Source: Thermosynechococcus sichuanensis E542 (GTDB lineage Bacteria > Cyanobacteriota > Cyanobacteriia > Thermosynechococcales > Thermosynechococcaceae). Taken from it: a DNA stretch of 64,000 nucleotides. The stretch lies in NCBI RefSeq assembly GCF_003555505.1, contig NZ_CP032152.1, forward strand, positions 930,001 through 994,000, read 5' to 3'. The notes below the pieces were generated by a model. It was not told the origin of the DNA. It saw only the letters and a list, made by a program, of their open reading frames with translations, and ran no database searches. The translations under genes were made by a program, and so were the position numbers. Shown piece by piece: positions 17,016 to 26,645 of the stretch; positions within the stretch are counted from its first letter, which is position 1; each line of letters starts with the position of its first letter.

Positions 17016-20000
17016 TCATCTCAACCGCATTCGAGGAATTGACCAGTGGATCACTTGGGAATAGGGGAGTGGCTCTGTGAGCAGGTAGCCTTGAATGGCT
17101 TTACAGCCAAGGTGTTGGAGAAGTTGCCCTTGCCCCCAAGTTTCTACACCCTCGGCCACGATGGGGATTTCGAGGCTCTTGGCCAGATCAATGATGGCTT
17201 TGACGATCGCTTGATCTTGGCGATCGCCTTCAATGTCAGTGATAAATGAGCGATCAATTTTTAGCCCAGTAATCGGGAATTGTTTCAGATAGTTCAATGA
17301 GGCGTAACCCGTGCCAAAATCATCTAGCGTAATGCCCACCCCAAGGGCACGCAACTCTTGAAGAATTAACTGCGTCCGTTGAACGTGATGGATGGCCGTG
17401 GTTTCTGTAATTTCCAAGGTGAGTAATTCGGGAGCAAGGTGAGCGTCCCGCAGGCACTGGCTGACTTCTTCGACAAGATTCATGTGCAAAAACTGCCGTG
17501 CCGACAGGTTGACCGCTACTCCTACGCCAGCTAATCCCTGTTGTTGCCATGCATGGCAGTCGCGACAGGCCTGTTGGAGAACCCAGCGGCCAATGGCAAG
17601 GATCAGACCATTTTCTTCAGCAATATCAATAAAGTGTTTGGGATAGAGCAAGCCTTGGCGAGGATGGTGCCAGCGCAGTAATGCTTCAATGGCGTGAATT
17701 TTGCCTTTTGTGAGATCTAGCTGGGGCTGATAGTAAATCGAGAGTTCGCCGTGTTCAAGGGCCGTATGCAGATCATTTTCAAGGCGCAGGAGTTCCGGAG
17801 CAAGGGCATTGAGACTATTGGTGTAGAACTGGTACGTGTTGCGGCCTGTTTCCTTGGCACGATAAAGGGCAGTGTCAGCATTGCGCAGCAGCACATCGGC
17901 AGATTCACCGTGATCAGGATAGACGGCAATGCCAATACTGGTCGTAATGTGAAGATAGTGACCATTGAGAATGAACTCGGGCTTGAGGGCGTAGAGAATG
18001 CGTTCAGCCACAATGGCCAAATCATCGGGGTGGTGTACCATGGGCAAGAGCACAGTGAATTCGTCACCACCCCAACGGGCTACGGTATCGGTTTCCCGCA
18101 GACACTGGACGAGGCGTTCTGCTACCTGCTGCAATAGTTGATCTCCCACAGCATGGCCAAGGGTGTCGTTAATGATTTTGAAGCGATCCAGATCTAAAAA
18201 CATCACCCCTACCCGCTGTTGTTGTCGGCAGGCTTCAGCCAGAGCCATGGCTAGGCGATCGTCAAAAAGGACACGGTTGGGCAGCCCAGTCAGCAGGTCA
18301 TGGAAGGCTTGGTAATGGATCGTATTTTCTGAGAGTTTGCGATCGGTAATGTCCACAACGGTGCCTTCAAAGTAGGCGAGCTGTCCCTTGGCGTCATAGA
18401 CTGCGCGGGCATTTTCGGAAATCCAAATGATTTGGCCATCCTTGCGATAGACCTGCGATTCAAAGTTAGTAACGGTACCATTAGTGGTCAAGGCTTGGAT
18501 AAACTCTTCGCGGCGATGGGGATTGACATAGAGCTGGGTGGCGATGTCAGTGATGTGGGCTTGTAGATCCGCCGGGGAGTCATAGCCATAGATACGGGCA
18601 AGGGCAGGGTTGACCTTGAGGTAATAGCCATGGGGACTGGATTGAAAGATGCCCTCTGTGGCGTTTTCAAAAATACTGCGGTACTGGCTCTCGGCAAGGC
18701 ACAGCGATCGCTCGATCTCTTGGCGCTCAAGCACATTAGTGAACACCTGCCCCATCACCTGTAGCAGGGGTAGAAAGTTCTCTAGGTGGGGTTGGGGCTG
18801 CCGCACAAAGTCTAGCCCAAGAAAGCCAATCAGTTGTGAGCCGCGCTTCAGGGCAACTGACAGTAGAGACTGAATTTTTTGTGCCTCTAGACCTTGGCGA
18901 TCGGGGGCATCGGTCGGTAACGCTTGAATGGCCGGCCACAGTACCCAGCCTTGGGTGTCGAGCGCTTCAAAAAAGAGGGGAAATTCCCTTTTGGGTACCC
19001 CCTGCAAATTTTCCTGTTGTGGCTCGATCTCCGGTTGGCACCATTCATAGGTGTTGGAAAACGTGGCACCCTCGCTATCATCAGGCTCAAAGAGATAAAC
19101 GCGGTCGGCCTCCGTCATTTCTCCCAACAGACCCAGCACCTTGTGGATAGCTTGGGGAATCTCCGTCAGGGGCAGGTTAATAAACTCACTGGCGACAGTA
19201 CTAATTAGGCGTTCATAGCGCAGTTGCTGATCCAATTGGGCTTGGCGGGCTTGCTGTGCTCGTTCAGCGCGAATCCGCTCTAGTTCAGCAGTCACTCGCA
19301 CGGCAAAGATTTTGAGCAGACTTTCAATGGCGGCAATGCGTTCAAGGGGCTGGGTATGCATGAGGGCGATAATGCCAAGGGTTTCCCCTTTTGCATTGCG
19401 CAGGGGCACGCCAATATAGGATTCAATCTGCAAATCTCTGAGCATCTCATCCTTGGGAAACAAACGTGCCACACCGTGGTTGTAAAAACAGGTATCGGCT
19501 GTTAGAACTGATGAGCAGGGGGTATCGGCAAGGGCATAGCTCAAGGGAGGTTGCAGTTCACCCCGATAACTCAGGGCAAGTGTGGTCACCCAATCCTGCT
19601 GGCGGCCACTGAGTTCACCAATAAAGACATAATCAATGCCTAATCGCTGACTCAGATAAAGGACTAAATCGCGGCAAAAGTCATTGCCCAAGCTTTCATT
19701 GAGGCGAATAATCGGCTGATCAAGGGCGTCGTGCAACTCCTTCCACGCAGTAATGTCAGTAATTACCCCATCAATGGCGATCACTTGGCCTTGGCTATTC
19801 AGAACGGGAATGCCCTGTTCCCGTACCCAGCGAGGGTGACCGTCGCGGTGCAGAATGCGGTATTCAATGTCGTAGGGGCTGGCATGGGCGATCGCCTGCT
19901 GTAGGGTCTCTGTGACAAGGGGCAAGTCTTGAGGATAGATGATTTGATTCCAGCCTTGGTCACCACGGCTATGAAACTCCCTAGGCGTATAGCCCGTCAC

Positions 20001-20501
20001 GCCGTAACAGCCCTGACTCAAGTATGTCAACCGCCACGGTGGTGTACTCTCACAGGAAAAGATAAACCCCAACAGTTGATCCACCAACTGGGTCAAGCGC
20101 TGGGGATTTGCAGCGAGGGGGCTATGGCTTGGTTCATGCTGGAGAAAGGTAACAATGAACCCCGCTGTTGATGTTGGCTCCCTGAGGGGAACCATGGTGA
20201 AGCAGAGTCCTCGGTGGCAACCTTGTAGGGGTATTTGCTGGTGCCAACACTGATCAAAGAATGTGAGCAGCGCTCCATCCTGAAGGAGTGAAACCACGGC
20301 GAGGTGATTCCCCAAAAGCTGCTGGCCAATGCTATTGGCGCTAATGACTTGATATTGGGGTGGGCGGGTGGGAGAAACGCCAATCAGTAGTAGCCCTTGG
20401 GCACAATAACTAAAAAGAATTTCCAACAGGCGATCGCCCATGGAAAAGGAAGAAGCGGCCAGTGTCTGGTCTTGCAGAGGAGAGGGCTGAACCACGGCCA
20501 A
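17016..20501 (-). CDS. PAS-GAF diguanylate cyclase/phosphodiesterase (GGDEF-EAL)
   Basis: A 1161-residue cytoplasmic signalling protein. I read a PAS-like start, a PAS with PAC (YRILHRDGHPRWVREQG), two GAF-like domains (about 265-415 and 430-600), a PAS with PAC (YRKDGQIIWISENARAVYD), then GGDEF (about 745-900) and EAL (about 915-1155). The cyclase signature RWGGDEFTVLLP is intact, as are the phosphodiesterase residues EALLRWHHP, NLSARQF and DDFGTGYASL. It may therefore make or degrade cyclic di-GMP. Neither GAF shows an obvious bilin-binding Cys-His. The start is uncertain: TTG 20501 or ATG 20441. It follows cbiB by 60 bp on the same strand. Confidence 0.9.
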   Translation of the reverse strand: MAVVQPSPLQDQTLAASSFSMGDRLLEILFSYCAQGLLLIGVSPTRPPQYQVISANSIGQQLLGNHLAVVSLLQDGALLTFFDQCWHQQIPLQGCHRGLCFTMVPLREPTSTAGFIVTFLQHEPSHSPLAANPQRLTQLVDQLLGFIFSCESTPPWRLTYLSQGCYGVTGYTPREFHSRGDQGWNQIIYPQDLPLVTETLQQAIAHASPYDIEYRILHRDGHPRWVREQGIPVLNSQGQVIAIDGVITDITAWKELHDALDQPIIRLNESLGNDFCRDLVLYLSQRLGIDYVFIGELSGRQQDWVTTLALSYRGELQPPLSYALADTPCSSVLTADTCFYNHGVARLFPKDEMLRDLQIESYIGVPLRNAKGETLGIIALMHTQPLERIAAIESLLKIFAVRVTAELERIRAERAQQARQAQLDQQLRYERLISTVASEFINLPLTEIPQAIHKVLGLLGEMTEADRVYLFEPDDSEGATFSNTYEWCQPEIEPQQENLQGVPKREFPLFFEALDTQGWVLWPAIQALPTDAPDRQGLEAQKIQSLLSVALKRGSQLIGFLGLDFVRQPQPHLENFLPLLQVMGQVFTNVLERQEIERSLCLAESQYRSIFENATEGIFQSSPHGYYLKVNPALARIYGYDSPADLQAHITDIATQLYVNPHRREEFIQALTTNGTVTNFESQVYRKDGQIIWISENARAVYDAKGQLAYFEGTVVDITDRKLSENTIHYQAFHDLLTGLPNRVLFDDRLAMALAEACRQQQRVGVMFLDLDRFKIINDTLGHAVGDQLLQQVAERLVQCLRETDTVARWGGDEFTVLLPMVHHPDDLAIVAERILYALKPEFILNGHYLHITTSIGIAVYPDHGESADVLLRNADTALYRAKETGRNTYQFYTNSLNALAPELLRLENDLHTALEHGELSIYYQPQLDLTKGKIHAIEALLRWHHPRQGLLYPKHFIDIAEENGLILAIGRWVLQQACRDCHAWQQQGLAGVGVAVNLSARQFLHMNLVEEVSQCLRDAHLAPELLTLEITETTAIHHVQRTQLILQELRALGVGITLDDFGTGYASLNYLKQFPITGLKIDRSFITDIEGDRQDQAIVKAIIDLAKSLEIPIVAEGVETWGQGQLLQHLGCKAIQGYLLTEPLPYSQVIHWSIPRMRLR

Positions 20502-20561
20502 TGTTTCTAAATTTTATTTCTTAACCCATCTACTCTAAACGATTCTGGCTAAGATGAACTG

Positions 20562-21557
20562 CTAAATGAAAAACACTTTAGACCACACCAAGAGGATGCC
20601 GCCTGTGGCTGTGAGAGTGATCAGGTAGAGGGAACGACTGAGCCGCAGCGCCGCAATAATCGTACCTTGATCAATAGGTTGTAGTGCTTCTCCCAAAAAG
20701 GGTTTCACTTTTACCGTGCCGCGATAGGTATTCGTGCCCCCCAGACGTACTCCGAGAGCGGCTGCATAGGCACACTCACTCCAACCGGAATTGGGACTGG
20801 GATCCTTGGGGGCATCCCGCCAACACCACTGCCACACTCGCTGCCACTGCCCGGAGCAAAGGGCAACCAGAAAGACGAGCAACCGACAGGGCAACCACGT
20901 AAGCACGTCATCGGTCTTGGCAGCAAACCATCCCCAGTGGGTGTAGGGTGGCTCACGGTAACCAATCATTGAGTCCAAGGTGCTGGCCGCTTTGTAGGCC
21001 ATGACGAGGGGCAAGGGGGTGAGTTGCGGAACAACAAGGGTAGCGATCGCCCCATAAAAAAGTGGTGCCATCATGCCATCGGTGGTATTTTCACTCACGG
21101 TTTCTAGAACCGCCCGTAGAATCTGCGGCGCCTCTAGCTGGGCAGTCTCGCGACCCACATATTTCGCTAAGGACTGGCGTGCCGCCTCCAGATTGCCAGC
21201 CACCAAGGGTTCGAGTACCTCTATTGCTGCATCCCGCAGACTACGACCGGCAAAGCCGCTGGCAGTACCCACCACTGCAATTCCCCAACCCAAAAGAGGT
21301 GAAATTGCCATCCCCAGTGCCACCACCCCCCAACTGATGAGGGCAGACCCCGTAATTAAACTGAGCGTCAGCACTGCCCCTCCCAACCGTTGTGCCCAGA
21401 TCGGCCAGCCTTGGCCATGGTTGAACCTGTTGCTGACAAATTGGATATATCCTCCCATCCAGCGCACTGGATGCGGCCAGCCCCACGGATCCCCAAGGCC
21501 AAAGTCAAGGAGGGCAGCAGCGAGAAGAATCGTATAGGCAATGAGTTGGCAAGACAC
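20562..21557 (-). CDS. cbiB: Adenosylcobinamide-phosphate synthase CbiB (CobD)
   Basis: A 331-residue membrane protein that attaches the aminopropanol linker to adenosylcobyrate in cobalamin synthesis. The diagnostic motifs are FGLGDPWGWPHPVRWMG near the N-terminus, ETVSENTTDGMMAPLFYGAI and YKAASTLDSMIGYR. The length is typical. The best start is the GTG at 21557. It lies 38 bp behind the FutA-like gene and 60 bp ahead of the GGDEF-EAL gene, all on the same strand, so they may be transcribed together. Confidence 0.93.
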   Translation of the reverse strand: MSCQLIAYTILLAAALLDFGLGDPWGWPHPVRWMGGYIQFVSNRFNHGQGWPIWAQRLGGAVLTLSLITGSALISWGVVALGMAISPLLGWGIAVVGTASGFAGRSLRDAAIEVLEPLVAGNLEAARQSLAKYVGRETAQLEAPQILRAVLETVSENTTDGMMAPLFYGAIATLVVPQLTPLPLVMAYKAASTLDSMIGYREPPYTHWGWFAAKTDDVLTWLPCRLLVFLVALCSGQWQRVWQWCWRDAPKDPSPNSGWSECAYAAALGVRLGGTNTYRGTVKVKPFLGEALQPIDQGTIIAALRLSRSLYLITLTATGGILLVWSKVFFI

Positions 21558-21595
21558 AGCAGCGATCTAGGGGGGCGATCGCTCATTTTAGACCC

Positions 21596-22666
21596 TCAGC
21601 GCCACCCAGCCCGCTCCATAATCCGCAGGGCCTCGGCATTATTGCGGCCAAAAACGGCGGCATTGACATTTTGCCCCCGGAAGTTGCCAAACCGCTGCAC
21701 AATCGGGTGCAAGGGTACGCCGGAGCGCACCGGATACTCAAAGTTGGCCATCGCAAACATTTCCTGTGCCTTGGGACTCACCAGATACTCCAAGAAGCGA
21801 ATCGCCGCCTGACGATTGGGGGCACCGGCCACCACACCACCCCCACAGATATTCACGTGGGCGCCGCGATCGCGCTGGTTGGGGAAAAACAAGCCCACCT
21901 TCTCAGCAACTGCACGATCTTCTGCTTTATCTGAGGCAATTAACCGAGCTAGATAGTAGTGATTTGCAATTGCAATGCTGCCAACACCCGCTGCACAGGC
22001 ACGAATTTGGGCGGTATCATTTCCCTCTGGGGGACGGGCAAAGTTTTGGGCTAGTCCTCTCGCCCATTGTTCCGTTTTTTGGGCACCATGAATGGCCAGC
22101 AGTGACCCTGTTAGGGATTGATTATAAACATTGCTGGAACTGCGACTGAGAATCTGCCGCCGCCACTTGGGATTAGCCAAATCCTCGTAGGTGGAGAGTT
22201 GGTTGGGATTCACTTTGGATTTATCGTAAATCAGGACACGCACTCGCCGTGAGAGGCCAAACCAGTGTCCTTGGGGTTCCCGCAGGTTCGCTGGCACAAC
22301 GCTATTGAGTACCCTTGACTGAATCGGCTGCAAAATACCGGCTTGCTGTGCTCGCCACAAGCGACCGGCATCCACCGTAATGAGTACATCGGCGGGTGAG
22401 CGAGTACCTTCACTGCGAATCCGCTCAATCAGGGCATCGGCTTCAGCTTCAATAATGTTGACGCGAATCCCCGTCTGCTGCGTAAAACCGTTGTAGAGGG
22501 CTTTGTCAGTGTCGTAGTGCCGTGCCGAATAGACATTGATCACCCCTCCGGCTTGCCGCTGTTGGGCATTACTGGATTCTGTCCTTTGATTCCAGAGATG
22601 GTGAGCAACATAAGCAGTTGCGCCGGCACCCATGCCCAGCAATACACGGCGACCTACTTTCTCCAT
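21596..22666 (-). CDS. futA: FutA-type Fe(III) ABC transporter substrate-binding protein
   Basis: A 356-residue protein with a Tat-like N-terminus ([20 protein letters not shown]) and a type II periplasmic binding fold. It shows [44 protein letters not shown] and [11 protein letters not shown], which carry the tyrosines used for ferric iron binding in the FutA family. The FutB and FutC partners are not in the window. It starts at ATG 22666 behind a good sigma-70 promoter. Whether it is the periplasmic FutA2-like or the cytoplasmic-facing FutA1-like type cannot be settled here. Confidence 0.9.
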   Translation of the reverse strand: MEKVGRRVLLGMGAGATAYVAHHLWNQRTESSNAQQRQAGGVINVYSARHYDTDKALYNGFTQQTGIRVNIIEAEADALIERIRSEGTRSPADVLITVDAGRLWRAQQAGILQPIQSRVLNSVVPANLREPQGHWFGLSRRVRVLIYDKSKVNPNQLSTYEDLANPKWRRQILSRSSSNVYNQSLTGSLLAIHGAQKTEQWARGLAQNFARPPEGNDTAQIRACAAGVGSIAIANHYYLARLIASDKAEDRAVAEKVGLFFPNQRDRGAHVNICGGGVVAGAPNRQAAIRFLEYLVSPKAQEMFAMANFEYPVRSGVPLHPIVQRFGNFRGQNVNAAVFGRNNAEALRIMERAGWR

Positions 22667-22701
22667 AGTTGAGAATTTCTCCTAAATTCAAGCTGAGAGA
22701 T

Positions 22702-22730
22702 ATTCTAAAACTACAGGGGTGTTTTTGCAA
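22702..22730 (-). promoter_or_regulatory. Sigma-70-type promoter of futA
   Basis: On the minus strand, TTGCAA (22725-22730) and TAGAAT (22702-22707) are separated by exactly 17 bp and would start a transcript about 30 nt before the futA ATG. Just downstream, GAGAAATTCTC (22671-22681 region) forms a short palindrome between promoter and start. A Fur-type operator would be expected for an iron gene, but the match to the Fur consensus is poor. Confidence 0.55.
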
Positions 22731-22746
22731 TTCCTTTGCAATAAGT

Positions 22747-23079
22747 TTAGGCCTTGCCGTACCACCACTGGCGATCGCTAGGGGTTAGCTCCACCCAATA
22801 GAGCGTAATCACAATCATGGCGCCCGTTTCAATGTGGCGTACCCAATAGCTGGGATGCCGTTTGGTGGCACTATCAAGGACAAGCCGTCGGCCAATGCGT
22901 CGCCAACTGGGTTCTTTGCTGCGCCAAGCAATGCGACAACAGGGCCAAGGCAACTGTTCGCGGTCAAAAAGGCGACAACAGGCACCCACCACCTCATAGC
23001 TAAAGGAACGGCCGGGACTGGAGAACTGAATCCCACTCGCCAAGACAGGTGGCAGTTCTATTGCTGAGGATGAATCCAT
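22747..23079 (-). CDS. Conserved-looking small protein of unknown function
   Basis: A 110-residue protein starting at ATG 23079 (MDSSSAIELPPVLASGIQFS). It is rich in Trp, Arg and Cys (CCRLF, WPCCRIAW), has no signal peptide and ends with LYWVELTPSDRQWWYGKA. I do not recognise the family. Codon use resembles the neighbours, and it lies on the same strand as the genes around it, 53 bp behind another small gene and ahead of the futA promoter, which supports a real gene. Confidence 0.6.
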   Translation of the reverse strand: MDSSSAIELPPVLASGIQFSSPGRSFSYEVVGACCRLFDREQLPWPCCRIAWRSKEPSWRRIGRRLVLDSATKRHPSYWVRHIETGAMIVITLYWVELTPSDRQWWYGKA

Positions 23080-23132
23080 CAAGGGGATGCGCTAGCGTGC
23101 AGGCCAGCTTTTCAGTGTATCAGGAATCCCCC

Positions 23133-23465
23133 CTAGGGTTCCTGGGCGGCAATCAAAAGGGCACAGCAGCTAAAGCCGATGACCAGTGGAAACAAAGACT
23201 GCAGCCAGCCACTCAAGCCTGTGGTGATTAGGGCGATCGCCAGTGCCAACATCTGTAGGCGTCGTTGTTGCGGCGAGAGGGCAACTGGCAGTTCAATGCA
23301 TTGCAGCCCCTCAGTGGGCAAAGGCAGGGGCATCACTCCCCCCGGCGGAAATGCCCAATACTGGTACTGCTCAATAAAGAGATCTGTCCAGCCGTGTTCT
23401 TCGCACCAAGCCACTGCGGACCGATAGGAGTATTTGAGTAATTGCAACGAAGGATAACGATCCAT
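23133..23465 (-). CDS. Small membrane protein of unknown function (cyanobacterial type)
   Basis: A 110-residue protein starting at ATG 23465 (MDRYPSLQLLKYSYRSAVAW). A soluble half with CEEHGWTDLFIEQYQYWAFPP is followed by two hydrophobic segments near the C-terminus (MLALAIALITTGLSGWL and LFPLVIGFSCCALLIAA). I believe this is a conserved cyanobacterial family of unknown function, but I cannot name it with certainty. It is the first gene of a run of minus-strand genes leading to futA. Confidence 0.65.
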   Translation of the reverse strand: MDRYPSLQLLKYSYRSAVAWCEEHGWTDLFIEQYQYWAFPPGGVMPLPLPTEGLQCIELPVALSPQQRRLQMLALAIALITTGLSGWLQSLFPLVIGFSCCALLIAAQEP

Positions 23466-23843
23466 AGGGGCACTGGTCAAGGCAAGACAATCAACCTCTC
23501 TACTGAGAACATAACAGAACTGGGAAATCTGTTTGCAACGCTTGTAGTAACTCTTAATGCTTTGGCTTCAGAGAAAATTAAGATTCCCGTCAAGAGGTCG
23601 GCAGATATACTGAAAGATAGATAGAGTGGTGTCAAAAAGCACTACGGTTCTTACCCAACTGTTCGTTGCAGACCATTGATGTAAAGAAGTGTTTATTTAT
23701 ATTTTTCGGTGAGGAGTATTCTTAAGCCACCAGTCAATGGTTTTCAAAAATCACTAAATTTCCCACAAACCCTTATAAAGTCTGGCTTTGCAATGAGTTA
23801 AATCCAATCATGAAATTCCTTAAAAACCATCTAGGAGGCGGTC
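23466..23843. other. Intergenic region upstream of the pyruvate kinase gene
   Basis: A 378-bp AT-rich gap between divergent genes. It must carry promoters for the small membrane protein (minus) and the pyruvate kinase gene (plus). A TATAAA hexamer lies near 23775 and TTGCAA near 23789, but they do not form a convincing promoter pair. The AGGAGG at 23833-23838 is the ribosome-binding site of the downstream gene. I see no convincing small protein or RNA gene here. Confidence 0.45.
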
Positions 23844-25358
23844 ATGTTGCTGGAGGCACCAACGGTACCCGTTTCACCCATTGCCTTGCTCCATAGCCTG
23901 TTAGAACTGCGGCAGGAAATTACCAAAGAGGGGGAAGCCCGTTTTCAACAGTGGCAATCAAAAATTAAGCGATCCGAATTTATACCTAGTGCCCGCAATC
24001 TTGCTTACTATTTGGCCTTGCGCTGGCGGGATCTCCGGGTAATTCAAATGGCCTTGATGCCTTGGGGGTTATCCTCCTTGGGACGGATCGAGTCGCGGGT
24101 GCTCCCCAATTTGGATGCGGTGATCAACACTCTCGGCGCTCTGTGCCAGACCCATGAGTCACTGCCCCCCCGCCCCCCCTTAGAGGCTTTTTTTGCGGGC
24201 GATCGCCAACTGCGCCGCCAGACAGAAGAACTCTTTGGTCCAATTCGTGGCAAACGCCATGTGCGCATCATGGTGACCTTACCAACTGAAGCGGCTACCA
24301 ACCCCCAGTGGAGTATTACGCTCCTGCGCAAGGGGATGAACTGTGCCCGCATCAACTGTGCCCACGATGACCCCGCCACTTGGGAGGCGATGATTGAGCA
24401 CCTACAAGCGGCAAGCCACATGACAGGCCAACCCTGCAAAATTCTCATGGACTTGGGAGGACCAAAACCCCGCATTGCCGAAATCTTTCCAGACATGGTG
24501 CGTCTTCACCGCGGCGATCGCCTACGGCTGACAACGGAAATTTGCCCTGATGGCGTAGAGATACCGCAATTCACCTGCTCCTTGCCAGAAATTTTGCCCC
24601 AATTAGAGGTGGGGCAGCGGGTTTGGATTGACGATGGTCACATTGGCGGTCGCATTGTCAGTAAAGATACCCAAGGGGTGGAACTCACCATTACCCACTG
24701 CAAGGAAGGGCAGCGGCTGAAACTGGCCAAGGGCTTGAACTTCCCCGACAGTGATTTGCGCCTGTGTCCGCTGACCGAGAGCGATCGCCAGCATCTGGCC
24801 TTTGCTTGCCGCCATGCCGATATTATTGGCTACTCCTACGTTCAGTCCGCCGAGGATATTGCCCTGCTGCAACGGGAACTGGAGCATTGTTGTGGCGATC
24901 GCGCTGACCAGATGGGCATCATTGCCAAAATTGAGACCCCAAAAGCGATTCGGGCACTACCAGAAATGGTCGTCCAAGCGGCGGGTCGGCAGCCCTTTGG
25001 CGTCATGATTGCCCGGGGAGACCTCGCCGTTGAAATTGGCTACCAACGTCTAGCGGAAATGCAGGAGGAAATTCTCTGGCTCTGTGAAGCTGCCCATGTA
25101 CCCGTGGTTTGGGCCACCCAAGTCCTTGAAAACTTGGTGAAAAAAGGTGTGCCCTCCCGGGCAGAAATCACCGATGCTGCAATGGCGGAGCGAGCGGAGT
25201 GTGTCATGCTCAACAAAGGCCCCTACGTGGGGTTAGCAGTGGATATCCTCGATGATGTTCTTGCCCGCATGGAAGCGCACCAGCAAAAGAAAACACCGCA
25301 GCTACGGGCACTGCATTCGTGGCAGCCCTACGAAACGCCAGCGATCGTGCGCCAATAA
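23844..25358 (+). CDS. Pyruvate kinase-like protein lacking the C-terminal domain
   Basis: A 504-residue protein. The catalytic pyruvate kinase barrel begins only near residue 133 (HVRIMVTLPTEA) and runs through MNCARINCAHDDPATWE, LMDLGGPKPRIAE, AKIETPKAIRALPEMV, IARGDLAVEIGYQRLAE and VPVVWATQVLENLVKKG. These hold the usual substrate, Mg and K+ site residues, with some substitutions (GGPKPRI where typical enzymes read GPEIRTG). A ~130-residue helical N-terminal extension is added, and the chain stops after the barrel, so the allosteric C-domain is absent. It probably uses phosphoenolpyruvate, but classic activity is not assured. The start follows AGGAGG by 5 bases. Confidence 0.8.
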   Translation: MLLEAPTVPVSPIALLHSLLELRQEITKEGEARFQQWQSKIKRSEFIPSARNLAYYLALRWRDLRVIQMALMPWGLSSLGRIESRVLPNLDAVINTLGALCQTHESLPPRPPLEAFFAGDRQLRRQTEELFGPIRGKRHVRIMVTLPTEAATNPQWSITLLRKGMNCARINCAHDDPATWEAMIEHLQAASHMTGQPCKILMDLGGPKPRIAEIFPDMVRLHRGDRLRLTTEICPDGVEIPQFTCSLPEILPQLEVGQRVWIDDGHIGGRIVSKDTQGVELTITHCKEGQRLKLAKGLNFPDSDLRLCPLTESDRQHLAFACRHADIIGYSYVQSAEDIALLQRELEHCCGDRADQMGIIAKIETPKAIRALPEMVVQAAGRQPFGVMIARGDLAVEIGYQRLAEMQEEILWLCEAAHVPVVWATQVLENLVKKGVPSRAEITDAAMAERAECVMLNKGPYVGLAVDILDDVLARMEAHQQKKTPQLRALHSWQPYETPAIVRQ

Positions 25359-25366
25359 ACCCCTAG

Positions 25367-26620
25367 TTAGCCTTCAGAGAGGATGCTGGGGCGAATTTTA
25401 TCCCCATCCCGCAGGGGGCGACCCGAACGGACGACATAGCGATCGCCGGCATTTAAGCCACTGAGGATTTCCACTTTCCCCTCTCGCCGTTGACCAAGGG
25501 TGACTTGCCGCTCCTGCACGCGATCGCCCACGACCACAAAAACGCTGCCTTGCCGTGAGGAGAGTTGCCCTTCCTCGAAGCCCTTGAGGGCGGATTGGGG
25601 AATCATCAGGCGCGGCGCATTCGCTCCTTGGAAAACAACCCGTGCCAGTAAACCACTGCCTAAGCGTTCATCGCCATTGTCAATCACCACTTCTACAGGA
25701 ATCAGACGGGCATCGGCGGCAGCAGGTGAAATTCGTGTAATTCTTCCTTCGTAGGTGCGGTTGGGTACAGCATCAAACGTCACCGTCGCTCTTTGGCCGG
25801 GAGCTAATCTTGCCAATTCCCGTTCCGAGACTTCCACGACAACTTTGAGTTGACGAATATCGCCAAGGCGGAGAACGTCGCCCCCCGGTTGCAGCAGGTT
25901 GCCCACTTCTGTGAGTCGCTCTAGCACCACGCCATTGAGGGGCGATCGCAGGAGGGCTTGATTCAAGCGTGCCCGTGCCTGTTGGACAAAGGCGGTTTGG
26001 GCTTGTACCCGACCTTGGGCAACGGCCACCGCCTGTTGAGCCGTCACCACCTCTGCTTCACGAGACCGCAGTACCTGCCGTGCTGTTTGCGCTGTCGTTC
26101 GTGCCTGTTCCGCTGCTTGGGCTGAGACGGCACCATCCCGCAGCAGGGTTTCAAGGCGGCGGGCATCACTTTCCGCCTGTTGGAGGGTCAGACGGGCTTC
26201 CTCAACGGCTGTACGGGCGCGATTGACGGCCGCTTGGGCTTGGATGACTTCATTGCGGCGGGCAGCCAGTTCTGCTTCTGCTTCAAAGACAGCGTTTTTC
26301 AGGACAACGGGATCCACCTCCGCCAGCAGTTGCCCCGCTTGCACGCGATCGCCCACATCCACGCCAAGGCGAATCACTTGACCTTCCACCTGCGATCGCA
26401 CCATCACTTCACGGTAGGGGCGCGTGGTACCCGTTAGGGTTGTCCCAGTTTCCAGTGGTGCCAAGCGTGCCACAGCCACATCGGCGGCGACCCCTTCACG
26501 TTCTGGACGGGCAACTGCCGGTGATTCTAAGCGACTCATTGCCGACTGGCATCCCCCTAGGAGCAGGGCGATCGCGATCGCCCCCAGCCATTGTTGCTTC
26601 GCCATGATCTGTCCCATCAT
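25367..26620 (-). CDS. RND-type efflux membrane fusion lipoprotein
   Basis: A 417-residue periplasmic adaptor of the AcrA/HlyD type. The signal peptide ends in LLLGGC, a lipobox. The lipoyl halves are VRSQVEGQVIRLGVDVGDRV and LLRSPLNGVVLERLTEVG, flanking an Ala/Gln-rich hairpin (about 105-210), followed by a beta barrel with FDAVPNRTYEGRITRISPAA. It would couple an RND pump to an outer-membrane channel; no pump gene is adjacent. ATG codons at 26620, 26617 and 26605 are all possible, and 26605 (MAKQQWLG) leaves the most usual signal. It lies 25 bp behind holB. Confidence 0.85.
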   Translation of the reverse strand: MMGQIMAKQQWLGAIAIALLLGGCQSAMSRLESPAVARPEREGVAADVAVARLAPLETGTTLTGTTRPYREVMVRSQVEGQVIRLGVDVGDRVQAGQLLAEVDPVVLKNAVFEAEAELAARRNEVIQAQAAVNRARTAVEEARLTLQQAESDARRLETLLRDGAVSAQAAEQARTTAQTARQVLRSREAEVVTAQQAVAVAQGRVQAQTAFVQQARARLNQALLRSPLNGVVLERLTEVGNLLQPGGDVLRLGDIRQLKVVVEVSERELARLAPGQRATVTFDAVPNRTYEGRITRISPAAADARLIPVEVVIDNGDERLGSGLLARVVFQGANAPRLMIPQSALKGFEEGQLSSRQGSVFVVVGDRVQERQVTLGQRREGKVEILSGLNAGDRYVVRSGRPLRDGDKIRPSILSEG

Positions 26621-26645
26621 CTTCCCAACTGCTGCCGATAGCCTA

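Noticed and set aside
22667-22701. Fur box at the futA leader
   Set aside because: A GAGAAATTCTC palindrome is present, but only one half resembles the Fur consensus, so I did not annotate it as a Fur site.
23442-23624. 60-codon open frame on the plus strand over the start of the small membrane protein gene
   Set aside because: It overlaps the 5' part of a better gene on the other strand, starts without a ribosome-binding site and resembles no protein I know.
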